DNA of 64,000 nucleotides from Okapia johnstoni (taxonomy: Eukaryota; Chordata; Mammalia; Artiodactyla; Giraffidae). The notes beneath the pieces are model-generated. The model was not told where the DNA came from, ran no database searches, and saw nothing but the letters and a program-made list of their open reading frames with translations. Location: assembly GCA_024291935.2 (NCBI GenBank), contig CM044306.1, forward strand, positions 1,302,001 to 1,366,000, in the 5' to 3' direction. Every line of letters begins with the position of its first letter. The first letter of the stretch is position 1. Positions 35,720 to 47,783 of the stretch are shown here, one piece after another. A program made the translations under genes and the position numbers.

Positions 35720-36915
35720 ACTGTTCTGTGGCATGCATTCTTCAGTGAACCAGATTTACCTTCTCTGACACTGTAAGACTGCATTGGGGAATATTTCACA
35801 TAAAGAAGCTTTCACACAGTGTGTTCCTGAGGGGACAATAAAAGATGGACACGTAAGTTTGGGATCTGAACTCCGGTCTCTTACCACAGTTACTGATAAA
35901 ATATTAAACAGTTCTGAGAAGCTCTGCAATAATGGAGCTCACCTGACTTTGTTTAGCTGAGTGGTTTTCAAGCATTTGACCTCAGAGACTTTTGGGTAAC
36001 ACTCTATTAATAGCCACCCTTCTCCCCACCACTGACGGCGGTTTTTCCCAGAACACACTTGTGGGAGATGCTGACAATCATTCACCTGAGCACACACCAG
36101 TGCAAGAGTCACTCTCACTTCTCAAACGACGTTTCAGAACTCCTGTTTTGAAAATCATCTGACTGGATTTCCGTAAGAATGGTTTCAGTTTTACAGATGT
36201 TTGAGAAATCAGTCCATAAATAATGAAGTACTACAAGCCATTAACATTTGGAAAAGGAAGTGAACCCTCCTCGCCCTTCCTCCTGCATACATCATGAATA
36301 GATAGTGTCTCAATATCACTGAGCCAGTGTTATCAATGTATTATTTGAAAACAGAAACAATTACATGGAAAAAATACAAATTGTTCCAAGTGGAAATTCA
36401 ACAATTCAGGGCTTCTTAATGACAAACCTAGGAAATTTGTTCAAGGACCTACTTTAGTAAAACATGATTAACATTTCCTCCAATAAATAGAATGTTGCTA
36501 AGAAACACTCAAGAATGTTGTATGTGTGCATGAGGTAACATTCACTGGAAACTTGCCCTAACATAGAATAAAATTTGGTACAAGGAATGTCTTCAGCTTT
36601 ATTCAGGATGATGTAGTTACTGAAGTAACAACAGAATCTCTTAATGAGGCAGTTTTGGCCCAAACCTCTATCAAGGGGAGCTTTGAAGTGACTTACTATC
36701 AATAGTATGTTACTAAACTTGCAGTTTCAAGCAAGACCCGTCAAGGGATAACAGTAACAAGATATCACAGTGTCCTTGTTCCAGTGTCTGCTCCTCCATC
36801 CTGTAGGGCCAGAAACCACAGTTCCCACAGAGATAACCAGGCTCCAGAGGACACACCAATGCCAACCAAACTCTAAAGGAACCACTTAAATGGTTCCCTT
36901 TAAAAAGTTCTAGTC
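35720..36915. other. AT-rich unique sequence
   Basis: No repeat or exon recognised. An AATAAA at 35838 has no visible gene upstream. Confidence 0.5.
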
Positions 36916-36917
36916 AG

Positions 36918-37105
36918 TGACTTCCCAGGTGCCCAGTGGCTAAGACTCTGCATTCCCAATGCAGGGGCCCTGGGTGCCATTCCTGGTTAGGGAGCTAGAT
37001 CCCACATGCCTCCACTAAAGAGTTCCTATGCACAACTAGAAGATTCTGCGGCCACAATTAAGACCTGGAAATAAATAAAAATTAAATATAAATATAAAAA
37101 AGTTA
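36918..37105 (+). mobile_element. CHR-type SINE
   Basis: GACTTCCCAGGTGCCCAGTG through GGAAATAAATAAAAATTAAA. Confidence 0.85.
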
Positions 37106-37119
37106 TCAATCCGAAGTGC

Positions 37120-38141
37120 AAAAAAATATATATATATATGACTGACGCCTAGGGTCTCAGAGCGATCATGATCTCCTTTTCTTAAGCAGAAACTCCACCA
37201 ACAAGAAACCTACCTAGACCCTTAAGCTCTGCACAGAGGCTGTTGCTGTGGCCTTTCTCCGGGCCCCCCATCGTCCTTGTGCTCTGTGCGCATCCCTGCT
37301 GAAGACCTCTTCCGCAGCACACAGACACGCAGGCACACGCACACACACGGGGGTGACCAGACCACAGCTTCCCACCTGTGACAAGAGGTCATCGTTGGCC
37401 TGTTTGACCCCTCACGCAGGCCTGGCACTCCCGCTCTCAGATTCTGGCTCACCGAGGTGTGACCACAAATGTTTCAAGGAATCCAGACAGTCACCAAAAG
37501 TATCAGAAGGAATGGCTTCAACATCCAGCCCACCCCGCACTGGTCACAGTGCTTCTCACATTGCAGCACCTCTCCACGGAGATCTCAGCCAGGGGGCGCT
37601 CCCACCAACCGGAGAGGGCTCCCTGCAGACAAGATGCATCACCTTGGTCTTCATTCTGCCTCTCATGGGCCCAGCAGAGCCCGATGCAGCATCCTTCGGT
37701 CTCAGATTCAGTGAGCCCTCCTCCGCGGTCCTCCCCCACTCCTGGAGGAGAATCTGAAGCCCCTTCTCACCAGACACTGTGTTATGTTCCTACCGTTGAA
37801 GGGAGACTTGTATCACACCGACAGTTCTTCCAGTGTTGGTCCCCACTCGCCTCAGTCTCCTTATCTGTAAAATGGGGACAGTAGTCAAACCTATCTTTAT
37901 AGTGTCCGGCGGGCAGTCTGATGCGCGAAAGTGGCCGTGGGGGCTGGGGGCCCGATCCAGGGAAAGAAAGGAGCGCGATGCCAGGTGCATTCCTGTGCAG
38001 GTGCCCCCCGTGGGTCCTGGGGTCACTGGAAGCTTCTCGGAGCAAGTGTGGCGTGTAGACACCCTCAGGACAGTCGGGCCCGCGTGGTCCAACATGAACC
38101 AAGAGGCGGCGTGGAAGCTTAGATACTGCGGTTACTAAGAC
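37120..38141. other. Unique sequence downstream of exon-1 copy B
   Basis: Nothing recognised. It would be intron 1 if copy B is used. Confidence 0.5.
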
Positions 38142-38261
38142 CACAAGGGACGCCCCCCACCCCCACGAGGGCCGCCCCCAGCCCTGCCCACGTCCCCGCC
38201 GGCACTTCCCCGAGGGGGTCTCCGCGCTCCTCCCGGGCCAGGGGGATGGCACCGCGCTCAC

Positions 38262-38318
38262 CTTCCGCAGAAAAGCCATCCTCGGCCTGTACTGCTGGCC
38301 TTGGTGTCGGATGGTCAT
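38262..38318 (-). CDS. RGS9: RGS9 exon 1, copy B (duplicate, 19 codons)
   Basis: ATG at 38318-38316 opens the same 19 residues as copy A, MTIRHQGQQYRPRMAFLRK, followed by the same GTGAGC donor. Splicing to exon 2 would make a 14.6-kb intron and an identical protein. The duplicated block runs at least from about 38142 to 38604, so the CCAAT box, GC-rich upstream region, start codon and donor were copied together. It is not a processed copy, because intron and promoter sequence are included. It may be the original or the derived copy, an alternative promoter, or an assembly duplicate. Confidence 0.85.
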
Positions 38319-38604
38319 CCTGGCCCCTGGCACTCAGAACAGGACGCACCGGACGGAAGGAGAAGCCCCCGGAGAGCGCGCCCGCGGCCCCGAGCCCAGG
38401 CGGAGCGAGGCTGCCCCACCGCGCCCCCGACCCGCGCCCCCGGAGCCCGAATCCGCGCCGGCCAATCAGCGCGCCGCGCCCGCTCGGGCGAGCGCTGCGC
38501 TGGCGCCCACCTGGCGCCAGGGGGCGGCATCGGGCCGGCGGGCCGGGGGCACCGCAGGTGAGGCGCGCCGGGGGCGCCGGGATTCTCTGTGGTCCGGGGC
38601 GAGC
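38319..38604 (-). promoter_or_regulatory. RGS9 CpG-island promoter, copy B
   Basis: This matches copy A, with the CCAAT box at 38462-38466 and the same CTGGCGCCAG palindrome. It holds about 24 extra bases near 38566-38590 that copy A lacks. Similarity stops at about 38604, where unrelated sequence begins. Confidence 0.65.
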
Positions 38605-39050
38605 TTGGACCCAGCACCAAGGCCCGGGGGTGTGAACAGTGCGCCCCGCGACTTGGATCACTGGCTGGGCTGCCACCAGCTCCCTGCATGGGCCCTAGCA
38701 AGCTGCTTGAACTTTCTGAGCGTCCGTCTCCTCATCTCGCTGGAGAAAAGTGAGCGGATGGAACGTGACACCTGTCTGTGTGTCGGGCGCTGCGAGGACA
38801 GAATGAATAACCCGGCGAACCGGCCGTGGAGTGCTGTTAGCGAGGACCCTGCAGCTCCCCTGCCGGGTGGACTGGCTCTGCACCCCAGATGGCCACTCTG
38901 TGCTCAAGCCAATTGTGTAACCTTTCCCTGCTTCCTTCTCCCCATCTCAGCGGTGATATTGCTGCTCCCTCCTTGTCAGTTTTTCTTTGGGAGGGGGAGT
39001 TTCGGTTTTGGTTTTAGGATACCTGAGCTAATACATGTGAAAAGCGTTTA
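38605..39050. other. Sequence upstream of exon-1 copy B
   Basis: CpG density falls quickly after 38660. No exon or repeat recognised. Confidence 0.5.
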
Positions 39051-39209
39051 GCAGATATCACATGTGGAATCTAAAAGAGTGATACTAATAAACTGGTTTA
39101 CTAAACAGAGACAGACTCACAGACATAGAAAACAAACATGGTTACCAAAAGGGAAAGGAGGGGAGGGATAAAATTAGGAATGTGGAATTAACATACCCAC
39201 AGACACTGC

Positions 39210-39424
39210 GTGTGTGTGTACGCGCGCATACGCTGTGTCCAACTCTTTGCAACCCCATGGACTGTCGCCCACCCCCCAGGCTCCTTTGTCCATGAATTCT
39301 TCAGACAAGAATACTGGAGTGGGTTGCCATTTTCTCCTCCAGAGGATCTTCCCAACTCAGGGATCAAACCCTCATCTCCTGCATTGCTGGTGGATTCTTT
39401 ACTGCTGAGCCACCAGGAAGCCCA
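39210..39424 (-). mobile_element. Bov-tA SINE
   Basis: Reverse copy ending GAGCCACCAGGAAGCCC, abutting the BovB 3' end. Confidence 0.9.
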
Positions 39425-39427
39425 CAC

Positions 39428-40975
39428 TCATTGTTCAGTCACTAAGTCATGTCCAACTCTTCGTGACCCCATGGACCACAGCACACCAGGCTCCTCTGTC
39501 CTCTGCTGTCTCCGGGAGTTTGCTCAAATTCATGTCCTTTGAGTCAGTGATGCTATCTAACCATCTCATCTTCTGCCGCCCCCTTCTCCTGCCCTCAATC
39601 TTTCCCAGCAAGGTCTGTTCCAATGAGTCAGCTCTTCACATCAGGTGACTAAAGTATTGGAGCTTCAGCTTCAGCATCAGTCCTCCCAATGCCTATTTAG
39701 GGTTGATTTCCTTTAGGATTGACTGGTTTGATCTCCTTGCAGTCCAAGGGATTCTCATGAGTCTTCTCCAGCACCACAGTTCAAAGGCATCAGTTCTTCA
39801 GCACTCAACCTTTTCTATGGTTCAACTCTCCCATCCATCCATGACCATGGGAAAAACCATAGTTTTGACTAGATGGACCTTTGTCAGCAAAGTAATGACT
39901 CTGCTTTTTAATACACTGTCTTGGTTTGTCATAGCTTTTCGTCCAAGGAGCAAACGTCTTCTAATTTCATGGCTGCAGTCACCATCCACGGTGACTTTGG
40001 AGCCCAAGAAATTAAATCTGACACTGTTTCTATTGTTTTGCCATCTATTTGCCATGAAGTGATGGGACCAGATGCCATGATCTTCATTTTTTGAATGTTG
40101 AGTTTTAAGCCAGATTTTTCACTCTCCTCTTTCACCTACTTCAAGAGGCTCTTTAGTTCCTCTTCACTTTCTGCCATAAGGGTGGTTTCATCTGCATATC
40201 TGAGGTTGTGGATATTTCTCCCGGCAATCTTGATTCCAGCTTCTGCTTCATCCAGCCCAGTATTTCACGTGATGTACTCTGCATAGAAGTTAAGTAAGCA
40301 GAGTGACAACATACAGCCTTGACGTACTCCTTCCCCAATTTTGAACCAGCCCGTCATTCCATGTCCAGTTCTAACTGTTGCTTCTGGACCTGCAAACTGG
40401 TTTCTCAGGAGGCAGGTCAGATGGTCTGGAATTCCCATCTCTTTAAGAATTTCCCACAGTATGTTGTGATCCACACAAAGGCTTTAGCATAGTCAATGAA
40501 GCAGAAATAGATGTTTTCCTGGAATTCCCCTGCTGTTCCTATGATCCAGAGGATGTTGGCAATTTGATCTCTGGTTCCTCTGCCTTTTGTAAATCCAAGT
40601 TGTATATCTGAAAGTTCTCAGTTCATGTACTGTTGAAGCCTAGCTTGAAGAATTTTTGAGCATTAATTACCTTGCTAGGATGTGAAATGAGCACAATTGT
40701 ACAGTAGTTTGAATTCTCTGGCATTGCCTTTCTTTGGGATTGGAATGAAAACTGACCTTTTTCAGTCCTGTGGCCACTGCTGAGTTTTCCAAATTTGCTG
40801 GCGTATTGAGTACAATACTTTAACAACATCATCTTTTAGGATTTGAAATAGCTCAGCTGGAATTCTATCACCTCCACTAGCTTTGTTTGTAGTGATGCTT
40901 CCTAAGGCCCACCTGAGTTCACACTCCAGGATGTCTGGCTCTAGGTGAGTGACCACACCATCGTGGTTATCCCAA
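39428..40975 (-). mobile_element. BovB LINE, 5'-truncated, about 1.55 kb
   Basis: Read in reverse it begins within the reverse-transcriptase region (DNHDGVVTHLEPDILECE) and runs to the 3' end. Several frame breaks and stops split it (open pieces at 40992, 40832, 40474, 40338, 40135 and 40055). It is more decayed than the copy at 20.5 kb. Confidence 0.92.
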
Positions 40976-41047
40976 GTCACACTACGATACATAAATAAAA
41001 TAGATAATCAACAAGGACCTACTGTATATAACACAGAATGTTAATGA

Positions 41048-41238
41048 GGGCTCCCCAGGTGGCGCCATAGCAAAGAACCTGCCTGCCAATGCAGGAGACG
41101 CAAGAGACTCAGATTGGATCCCTGGGTCAGGAAGATCCCCTGGAGCAGGAAAGGGCAACCCACCCCAGTATTCTTGCCTGGAAAATTCCTTGGACAGAGG
41201 AGCCTGGCTGGCTACAGTTCATGGGGTCACAAAGAGAG
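41048..41238 (+). mobile_element. Bov-tA SINE
   Basis: Forward copy GGCTCCCCAGGTGGCGCCAT through ATGGGGTCACAAAGAG; its last bases are missing. Confidence 0.88.
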
Positions 41239-41293
41239 GCTGTACTCAATAATCTATAATAACCCAAATGGGAAATAATCTGAAAAAGAATGG

Positions 41294-41328
<35 letters not shown>

Positions 41329-41409
41329 ACTGAATCACTTTGCTGTATACCTGAAACTAACACAACATTGTAAATCAACTAGACTCCAATATAAAATTTA
41401 AAAATGTTT

Positions 41410-43042
41410 CAAAAACACTTAGAACCGTGACTGACAAGTGGTGGATGTCAAATAAACCACAGTTTCTCATGTGTTTTGGGGGACTGTTAAAAATTACCAT
41501 CTCTAGTGACTCCATTACACCCATCGTCTGAGTCCTATATCTTTCCAGAATAATGTGAGGACTCTTTGAGTAGTCAATGGAGGTGAGAGAATAGGATATG
41601 AAGTCAGACTATGTGGGATCACATCTCCACACTGCTACTTACTAACCAATGAACTGTGTGACTCTGGGCAAGCTACTTAACCCCTCTGAGACGGGAATGG
41701 CACAGTGACTGCCTACGTGATAGACAGGAGTATGCAAATCAATAGATACCAGTTGTGACTATTATTAATATTAGTGTCATTAAAGATAGTATAATAGAAA
41801 GAGCGCAAAATGAATGAACACAGTCTCATCTTCACAGCCACTTCCCTCCGCCCTTCCTCAATTTCTTCATCTGTAAAGGGGCAACTAGAGCTACCAGTCT
41901 CCGACAGGGCAAGCCCCCCCAGGTCTAGCAGCAGCGTTCTGTGAAAAACGGGGACTTGCCTAGAGCTGGGCAGCCAAGGGCAGCGGGTGACACCATGTCA
42001 GAGAGGGGATGTGGGCAGCTGCCGTCAGAGGCGCAATCAACAAACCGGTCTCTAGATAATCGGGTTCCCATCCCAGCCAAAGAACTGAGTTCCTGCCAAG
42101 CTGCTCTGACATCTCAGCTCTGGGCTGAAGTGCTAGAATAGCCCAGCTCTCAGGGCTGGTTGACTCATCGGGAAATGACTTGGCCGAAAGCCAGGAGATG
42201 TGACATCAGCCCTGCCAGGCGGCGGCCACGGAGCGTGACAGACAGCGGGAAACCCCTGGCTTCAGCCAAGTTCCCAGACTCACTGGGATGAGGAGAGCAA
42301 AACGATTTCAGAATCTCATAATTGGCCTACTTGTTTCCCCATTCTTTTATTTGTTGACTTGGGCTTTCTTTTTTCTCAATTAGGTTAGATGTTAGGTTAG
42401 ATGGTGACTTGTCTATTATGAGATTGTGTGTGTGTGTTTCCTTGAGAATCAGATTTTATTGAAAAGATAGAACGTTAAGATCATCTGGTCACTGGATGTT
42501 TCTGCTGTTCAAATTACTAAACATCTGTGAGGGGGCTCTGTCAACGCGGAGAGAATGCAGGTGTATAGAGCGACCACCTGAGTCACTTTGTGTGCCTGTC
42601 ATCCTGAAGTTCTCGGTGTCCTCTTTAAGGTGACTTTGCTCGGATGATAAATCGAAAGGCCACCCTCATCACCGCAGAGTTTACTACTCTAACAAGGATC
42701 TCAGCAAGTGTCCTCATTTCCCAGATGAAGGGGACAAAGTAGGGTGGGAAGAAGGAATGTAATTTGGACTCAGGACACCTGAATGCTGATCCCAAATCTA
42801 CCGCTGACCCAGTGGGGACGTCAGGCAAGACTCGTCACCTTGGGGATCCCGGTTCCCGGGCAGAGCTGTTCAGCATTCCCCGAGTCCGCTCTTCAACCTT
42901 CTCAAACTTCAATGCGCAGTCCCCCAGGGATCTTGTGAAAATGCAGATTCGGAATCAACAGGTTGGCGTGAGACTGGGTGCTAACCACGAGACCACCAGG
43001 GAACGCCTTCCTTGTCTTGATTTCTAATTTATAGTTTCCCAT
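41410..43042. other. Intergenic unique sequence
   Basis: No gene or repeat recognised. Confidence 0.5.
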
Positions 43043-43053
43043 TTTATATTAAG

Positions 43054-43272
43054 TCTTCCCTGGTGGCTCAGATGGTAAAAAAAAATCTGCCTGCAATGCA
43101 TGAGACCTGGATTGGATTGCTGGTTTGGGAAGATTCCCCTGGTGGAGGGCATGGCAACCCACTCCAATATTCTTGCCTGGAGAATCCCCACGGACAGAGG
43201 AGCCTGGCAGGGTACAGTCCAGGGGGTTGAAAAGAGCTGGACGCAACTGAAAGACTAAGCACACACACATAC
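43054..43272 (+). mobile_element. Bov-tA SINE with target duplication
   Basis: Forward copy; TTTATATTAAG flanks it at 43043-43053 and 43273-43283. Confidence 0.93.
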
Positions 43273-43326
43273 TTTATATTAAGCATATCCTGTATGCCTC
43301 ACTGGTTCAATTGTGCAAAGAGGCAT

Positions 43327-43546
43327 AAAGTGAAAGTGAAAGTCACTCAGTTGTGTCCGACTCTTTGCAACTGACCCCATGAACTGTAGCCTGCCAGGCT
43401 CCTCTGTCCATGGAATTCTCCAGGCCAGAATACTGGGGTGGGTAGCCTTTCCCTTTTCCAAGGGATCTTCCCAACCCAGAGATCAAGCCCAGGTCTTGTG
43501 CATTGCAGGAGGATTGCTTACGGTCTGAGCCAGCAGGGAAGCCCGA
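43327..43546 (-). mobile_element. Bov-tA SINE with target duplication
   Basis: Reverse copy; AAAGAGGCAT flanks it at 43317-43326 and 43547-43556. Confidence 0.92.
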
Positions 43547-43559
43547 AAAGAGGCATGGT

Positions 43560-45080
43560 AGAAATGAATCAATAGTTTGGGTGAGTACTAGATTAAGTGG
43601 ACTTGTGTCCAAATGACTACATTCCCAGCTCCTCCTTAGTCCCCACTTGTATGTCACAGGATTCACCTAATGGCATCCTATTAAAAATCATAATGACCTG
43701 GCTGACAACACTGACAACATAATGTTTACATTTTCAAAGATGCCAAATAAAATAATGGCCAATACATTACAAAATAACATTTGCCTCCAAAAACTCTTGC
43801 CAGTCTGAGCTTCCACCGGTGTGCTTTCAAATGCCCACGTTGAATCGGCATCTCCGGGCAACAGTGGGAGGGCTTCCAGCGGTTAGCAAAAGTCATTACA
43901 GGAAGAAGTCATGTGAATTTCTTTTCGAAAAAAATCAGACTTGACCCTAAACTGCTGTCAAGATAGTGTCTATCCTGTCTCTCTACCAAACACCGCAAAA
44001 GAAACTTCCTTCCAAGTTTAGTTCCCTGAAGACAGAAGTCATAATGTATCCTTTTCCTTGATCAAAAAGAGATGTGCACCCAGGTGTTGCCCACCCTGAG
44101 CAGTAGAACAAACCTGGCATTAGGCTCTCTTGCAGCAGCTGGAATTAATGTTCAATTTTTCTCCAATCTGTCTTCCTATTTGAATTCATGTACGATTGGT
44201 TTCATTCTCTGGGTTTTGGCCTTTTGGTCAGCCACAACTCCTTTTGGGAATGACTTGGGATAGAAATAAATTGTATTTGAGTAGTGAATGGGAGTTGGCT
44301 TGATGAATTGGACAAGGTGGGGGGAGAAAGGAAAAACTGTGTAGTTGAAATGATCTTCAAGATAAGTGACTATATTCATCCAAATGTTTGTTGAACCTAC
44401 ATTGTTTTATTTTAGACCAAGATGCAAGAGAGAAGGAGAACCGTGTGGTGAAAATACATTGGAGTTTGATGAAAATTTGCTTTCCTTGCAAGACACTTGA
44501 TTAGATCACGCCTGTCTATCTAAACCGATCAGCTCAGCTCAGAAGTAACAGGACGTCTTGTTTCTCAACCTGAGCTGCACCTCCATGGCTTCCAGGTGAG
44601 GTGGGTGAGTGAGTGAGTCAGGGATGGAGGAAGCTGGTAGGAACGTAGGAATGTGGCTGGCTGCCAGGACTTCAGGAACTCCACGTAGAATGATCTGAGC
44701 CAAGTGAGGAATGATTTCCCTCCATCTTCTCCATCCTAAGGAGACGAGCTCCTGCAGTGAGTCCGAGGCACACACTTCCCAGAAACACCTGCTAGAAATT
44801 ATCAAAGGCAAATAGGACCATGTTGTCCCATCCTCTGTTCCCCAGAAGACATCACACTCTGCCTTCTGGTGGACTCTGAGAAAACTGACATCTTTGATTT
44901 TACAAGTCTCCTTGTTCCACTGTAAATATATGCTCACTACTGAAAATATAGAAACAGAAGTGAGTTTTTGAACTTCGCATCCAATCTAGGAAAAGAAGTT
45001 TGAGTTGAAATGGAATGGAGGAGGGAAAGGGGTGGACTGGAGCCCCTGGATTTAATTCAGGCAAGGCCCTTTTTTAAAGG
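43560..45080. other. Intergenic unique sequence
   Basis: Nothing recognised. Confidence 0.5.
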
Positions 45081-45084
45081 TTTT

Positions 45085-45264
45085 TTTTTTTTATGGACTA
45101 CTTTTAAAGTCTTTATTGAGTGTGTTACAATATTACTTCTGTTTTATGTTTTGTTTTTTTGGCCTTGAGGCATGTGGGATCTCAGCTCCCCGACCAGGGA
45201 TCAAACCCACACCCCCTTTGTTGGAGGGCAAAGCCTTAACCACTGGACCGCCAGGGAAGTCCCA
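45085..45264 (-). mobile_element. CHR-type SINE
   Basis: Reverse copy with its T-rich tail, CTCCCCGACCAGGGATCAAA and CCACTGGACCGCCAGGGAAG. Confidence 0.88.
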
Positions 45265-45269
45265 GGGTT

Positions 45270-47079
45270 GTTTTAAAGACTTAGTCTTTATGTCACATGG
45301 ATGCCCTCTCCACCCTCTCTGTGTTCAAGAGAGAACCTGGACACCTCATGAGGCCTGGCCCAGAACTTGGAAGGAGAGGAGATGAGATTCCAGCCCAGCA
45401 GTCCAGGTCCAAAGTCCAGAGCAACCACTGCAGGGCTCTGCGACTCCCAGTGAAGTGCTTGTGGGATAAAGAAGAGAAGGCGCCGGGGAGCTGCAGGCCG
45501 CTCCCACCCCGACCTCCCACCCCCCTGCTCCCTCTGTCCTGGGGCAGAGGTGACTCATCCCACGGGCAAACTCTTCCCCCCCAAGCTGGGGCTTCCCACA
45601 GGTAGCATCTCTCCAGTGCTGCCCGCCCCTGAAAAGTCTGCCCTGGGCCAGCCGGGAGATCCCGTCTCCTTCCGGCTTCCACAGGCCCACTGGACCCTCA
45701 GCCTAAGCTCAGGTCTCCAGCTTCACCCTCATCAGAGAGAAAAGCACCGTCTCCATGTCCTTTGAACTGTGATGCTCCCGAGTCAGGGACTTTCCAAGGT
45801 TCCCACCCTGCTTCCTTCCGGCTCTGGTCTTCCTGGGAAGAGCCCCTCTGGAAGAGCTCAGGAAGATGACCGACCGCAGGAAGTGAAGACAGAAGAGGCA
45901 CCTGCGAGGCCGGTCCACATGCACCAGTTTCCCTTTCTTTATTTAGACGGGGAGCTTCGGTCCCGCCCTCACCTCCCGCCTCTCTGTCCCCCCCCTTACC
46001 CCTGTTCTCAGCCCCCCCCAGCCCCCCCTCTCTCCCCAGTAACGTTAGCAGCACCTTGGCCTTGGGAGCTGCAGTCCTGTCTTCCCACCTCCTCACTCCT
46101 TGGGTAGGCAGCTTTTCTGGGACCAAAGCCAAGGCTGCCCTGCAGACACCAGGCGTTTTTTTTTTTTTTTAATCCAAACTCAAGAGAATTTATCTTCCGC
46201 AGGAACTGCCAGCATCCCTCCCGCAGAGACCTTCTGTGGCTCTCTAGTGCCCGCTGGGAGAAGCCGGCACCCCTCCCCTGACACCCCAAGGCCTCGGGAT
46301 CTGAGCTCATTTTCCAGCCAGTGCTGCCCCTCACCCTCCCGAACCCCCCCTCCTCGGTCAGTGCAGGGAGCGGCTTTGGTTCATGCTGGACCTACAGTCG
46401 GCTCTGGGCTCTCCCCTGCCCGGGTCTGACCGCGGCGGCCCCGAAGCCGCCCCGAGTGCCGTCACAGCCACGCTTCCTTCCTTTTCTCCGCGCTGGCCCG
46501 GGGCCTGCGTGTGACACACAGCTCCCAGGGGCCCGGGTCCCCTCTGCACTGTGGGCGTCCCCGGGGTACAGCTGGGGGCCGGGACAACTTCCTGTCACCC
46601 CTCTTCCGGCCCCTGCATCGCACACTCTTCAGCCCCACGGGACCCCCTTTCTAAACGAACTGCCCTCTGCCCCCCAAGAACTCCAAGCAGCAGTCCCCCC
46701 CGCAGGGCCTCCCCCTGCGCCCCCCGCAGGCCCAGCCCAGGGCAGAGGCCCCCCAGCCCCGGGACCCGCCCCCACGCCCAGGCTGGAAGCCCCGCTCCCC
46801 CGGGGCTCCCCGCCGCTCCACTTCCTCCGCCCGCCAGCTGTCTTCCTCACGGGCAGTCTGTCCTCCTCATCGTGGGTGCCTTCAGAGCCCCCGGTGCTGT
46901 GCCACCCTTCCTGGCTTCACAGACCCCCGGGACCCTGCTGTCCCCGCGTCAGCCGCCCACCCCACCCACGGCCGCACGGGACCCTGTCCTCACCCAGCAA
47001 CGCGCGCCCTGCAGAGTCTGGATTCCAGCTCCGGGCCTGCGAGCTGCTTCGACCCTCCGGCCCTACCCCCAGCCGCGGC
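45270..47079. other. GC-rich intergenic sequence
   Basis: C-rich but with few conserved-looking features. Open frames up to 267 codons (46321-47124) are Pro/Ser-rich, have no known domain and run into the C-rich repeat. I see no supported gene. Confidence 0.5.
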
Positions 47080-47690
47080 GGCCCCCCTGACGCCCCTCCG
47101 GCCCTCCCCCCTCGGCCCCCCTGACGCCCCGACCCCCCGACCCCCCCCTGACGCCCCCTGACGCCCCTCAGGCCCTCTCCCCTCGGCCCCCCAGACGCCC
47201 CTCCGGCGGCTCTCCCCCGGCCCCCCAGACCCCCTGACGCCCCTCAGGCCCTCTCCCCTCGGCCCCCCAGACGCCCCTCCGGCTCTCCCCCGGCCCCCCA
47301 GACCCCCTGACGCCCCTCAGGCCCTCTCCCCTCCGCCCCCCAGACGCCGCCCCTCCTCCGCCCTTCCCCCCCGCCCCCCTAACGCCCCTCTGGCTCTCCC
47401 CCCAGCCCCCCTGACGCCCCCCTCCGACGCCCCCTCAGGCCCCTCCCCCCGGCCCCCCCCAGATGCCCATCCCGCTCTCCCCCCTCCCCCCTGACGCCCC
47501 TCAGGCCCCCCCCCCCCCCCGGCCTCCCTGACACGCCCCTCGGGCCCTCGCCCCCCCCCCGGCCCCCCTGACGCCCGCTCAGCCCCTCCCCCCCCCCCGG
47601 CCCCCCTGACGCCCCTCGGGCCCTCCCCCCCCCCGGCCCCCCTGACGCCCCTCAGGCCCTCCCCCAGCCCCCCTAACGCCCGCCCCCAGT
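47080..47690 (+). repeat. C-rich degenerate minisatellite
   Basis: Variants of CCCCTGACGCCCCTCAGGCC and CTCTCCCCTCGGCCCCCCAG recur for about 600 bases, separated by C runs. Gly/Arg-rich open frames on the minus strand are artefacts of it. Confidence 0.92.
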
Positions 47691-47760
47691 GGCCTCGCTT
47701 CCCGCCCCGTTCGCTGGACTCCAGCTCAGCCGGCAAACTCGCTTTCGAGCCTCCTGGCGC

Positions 47761-47783
47761 GCCCCCCCCCCCCCCCCCCCCCC
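47761..47783 (+). repeat. Poly-C run
   Basis: An uninterrupted run of more than 20 C following GGCGCG. Confidence 0.9.

Larger units (their letters stand above)
38142..38604 (-). repeat. Duplicated block, copy B
   Basis: Same orientation as copy A and 10.3 kb away. The 10-kb spacer is not itself repeated in the window. Confidence 0.9.
39055..41405 (+). mobile_element. L1 3' end split by three later insertions
   Basis: Three consecutive pieces of one L1 3' UTR lie at 39055-39205, 40985-41045 and 41239-41405. The first gap holds a Bov-tA (minus) and a BovB (minus); the second holds a Bov-tA (plus). The last piece includes a (TA)n tract and ends ACAACATTGTAAATCAAC. Confidence 0.88.

Noticed and set aside
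27848..38604. Exon-1 copy as a processed pseudogene
   Set aside because: Both copies include promoter and intron donor sequence, so neither came from spliced RNA.
46321..47124. 267-codon Pro-rich frame
   Set aside because: Low-complexity composition running into the C-rich repeat; no family resemblance.
47317..47736. Gly/Arg-rich 139-codon frame, minus strand
   Set aside because: Translation of the C-rich minisatellite.
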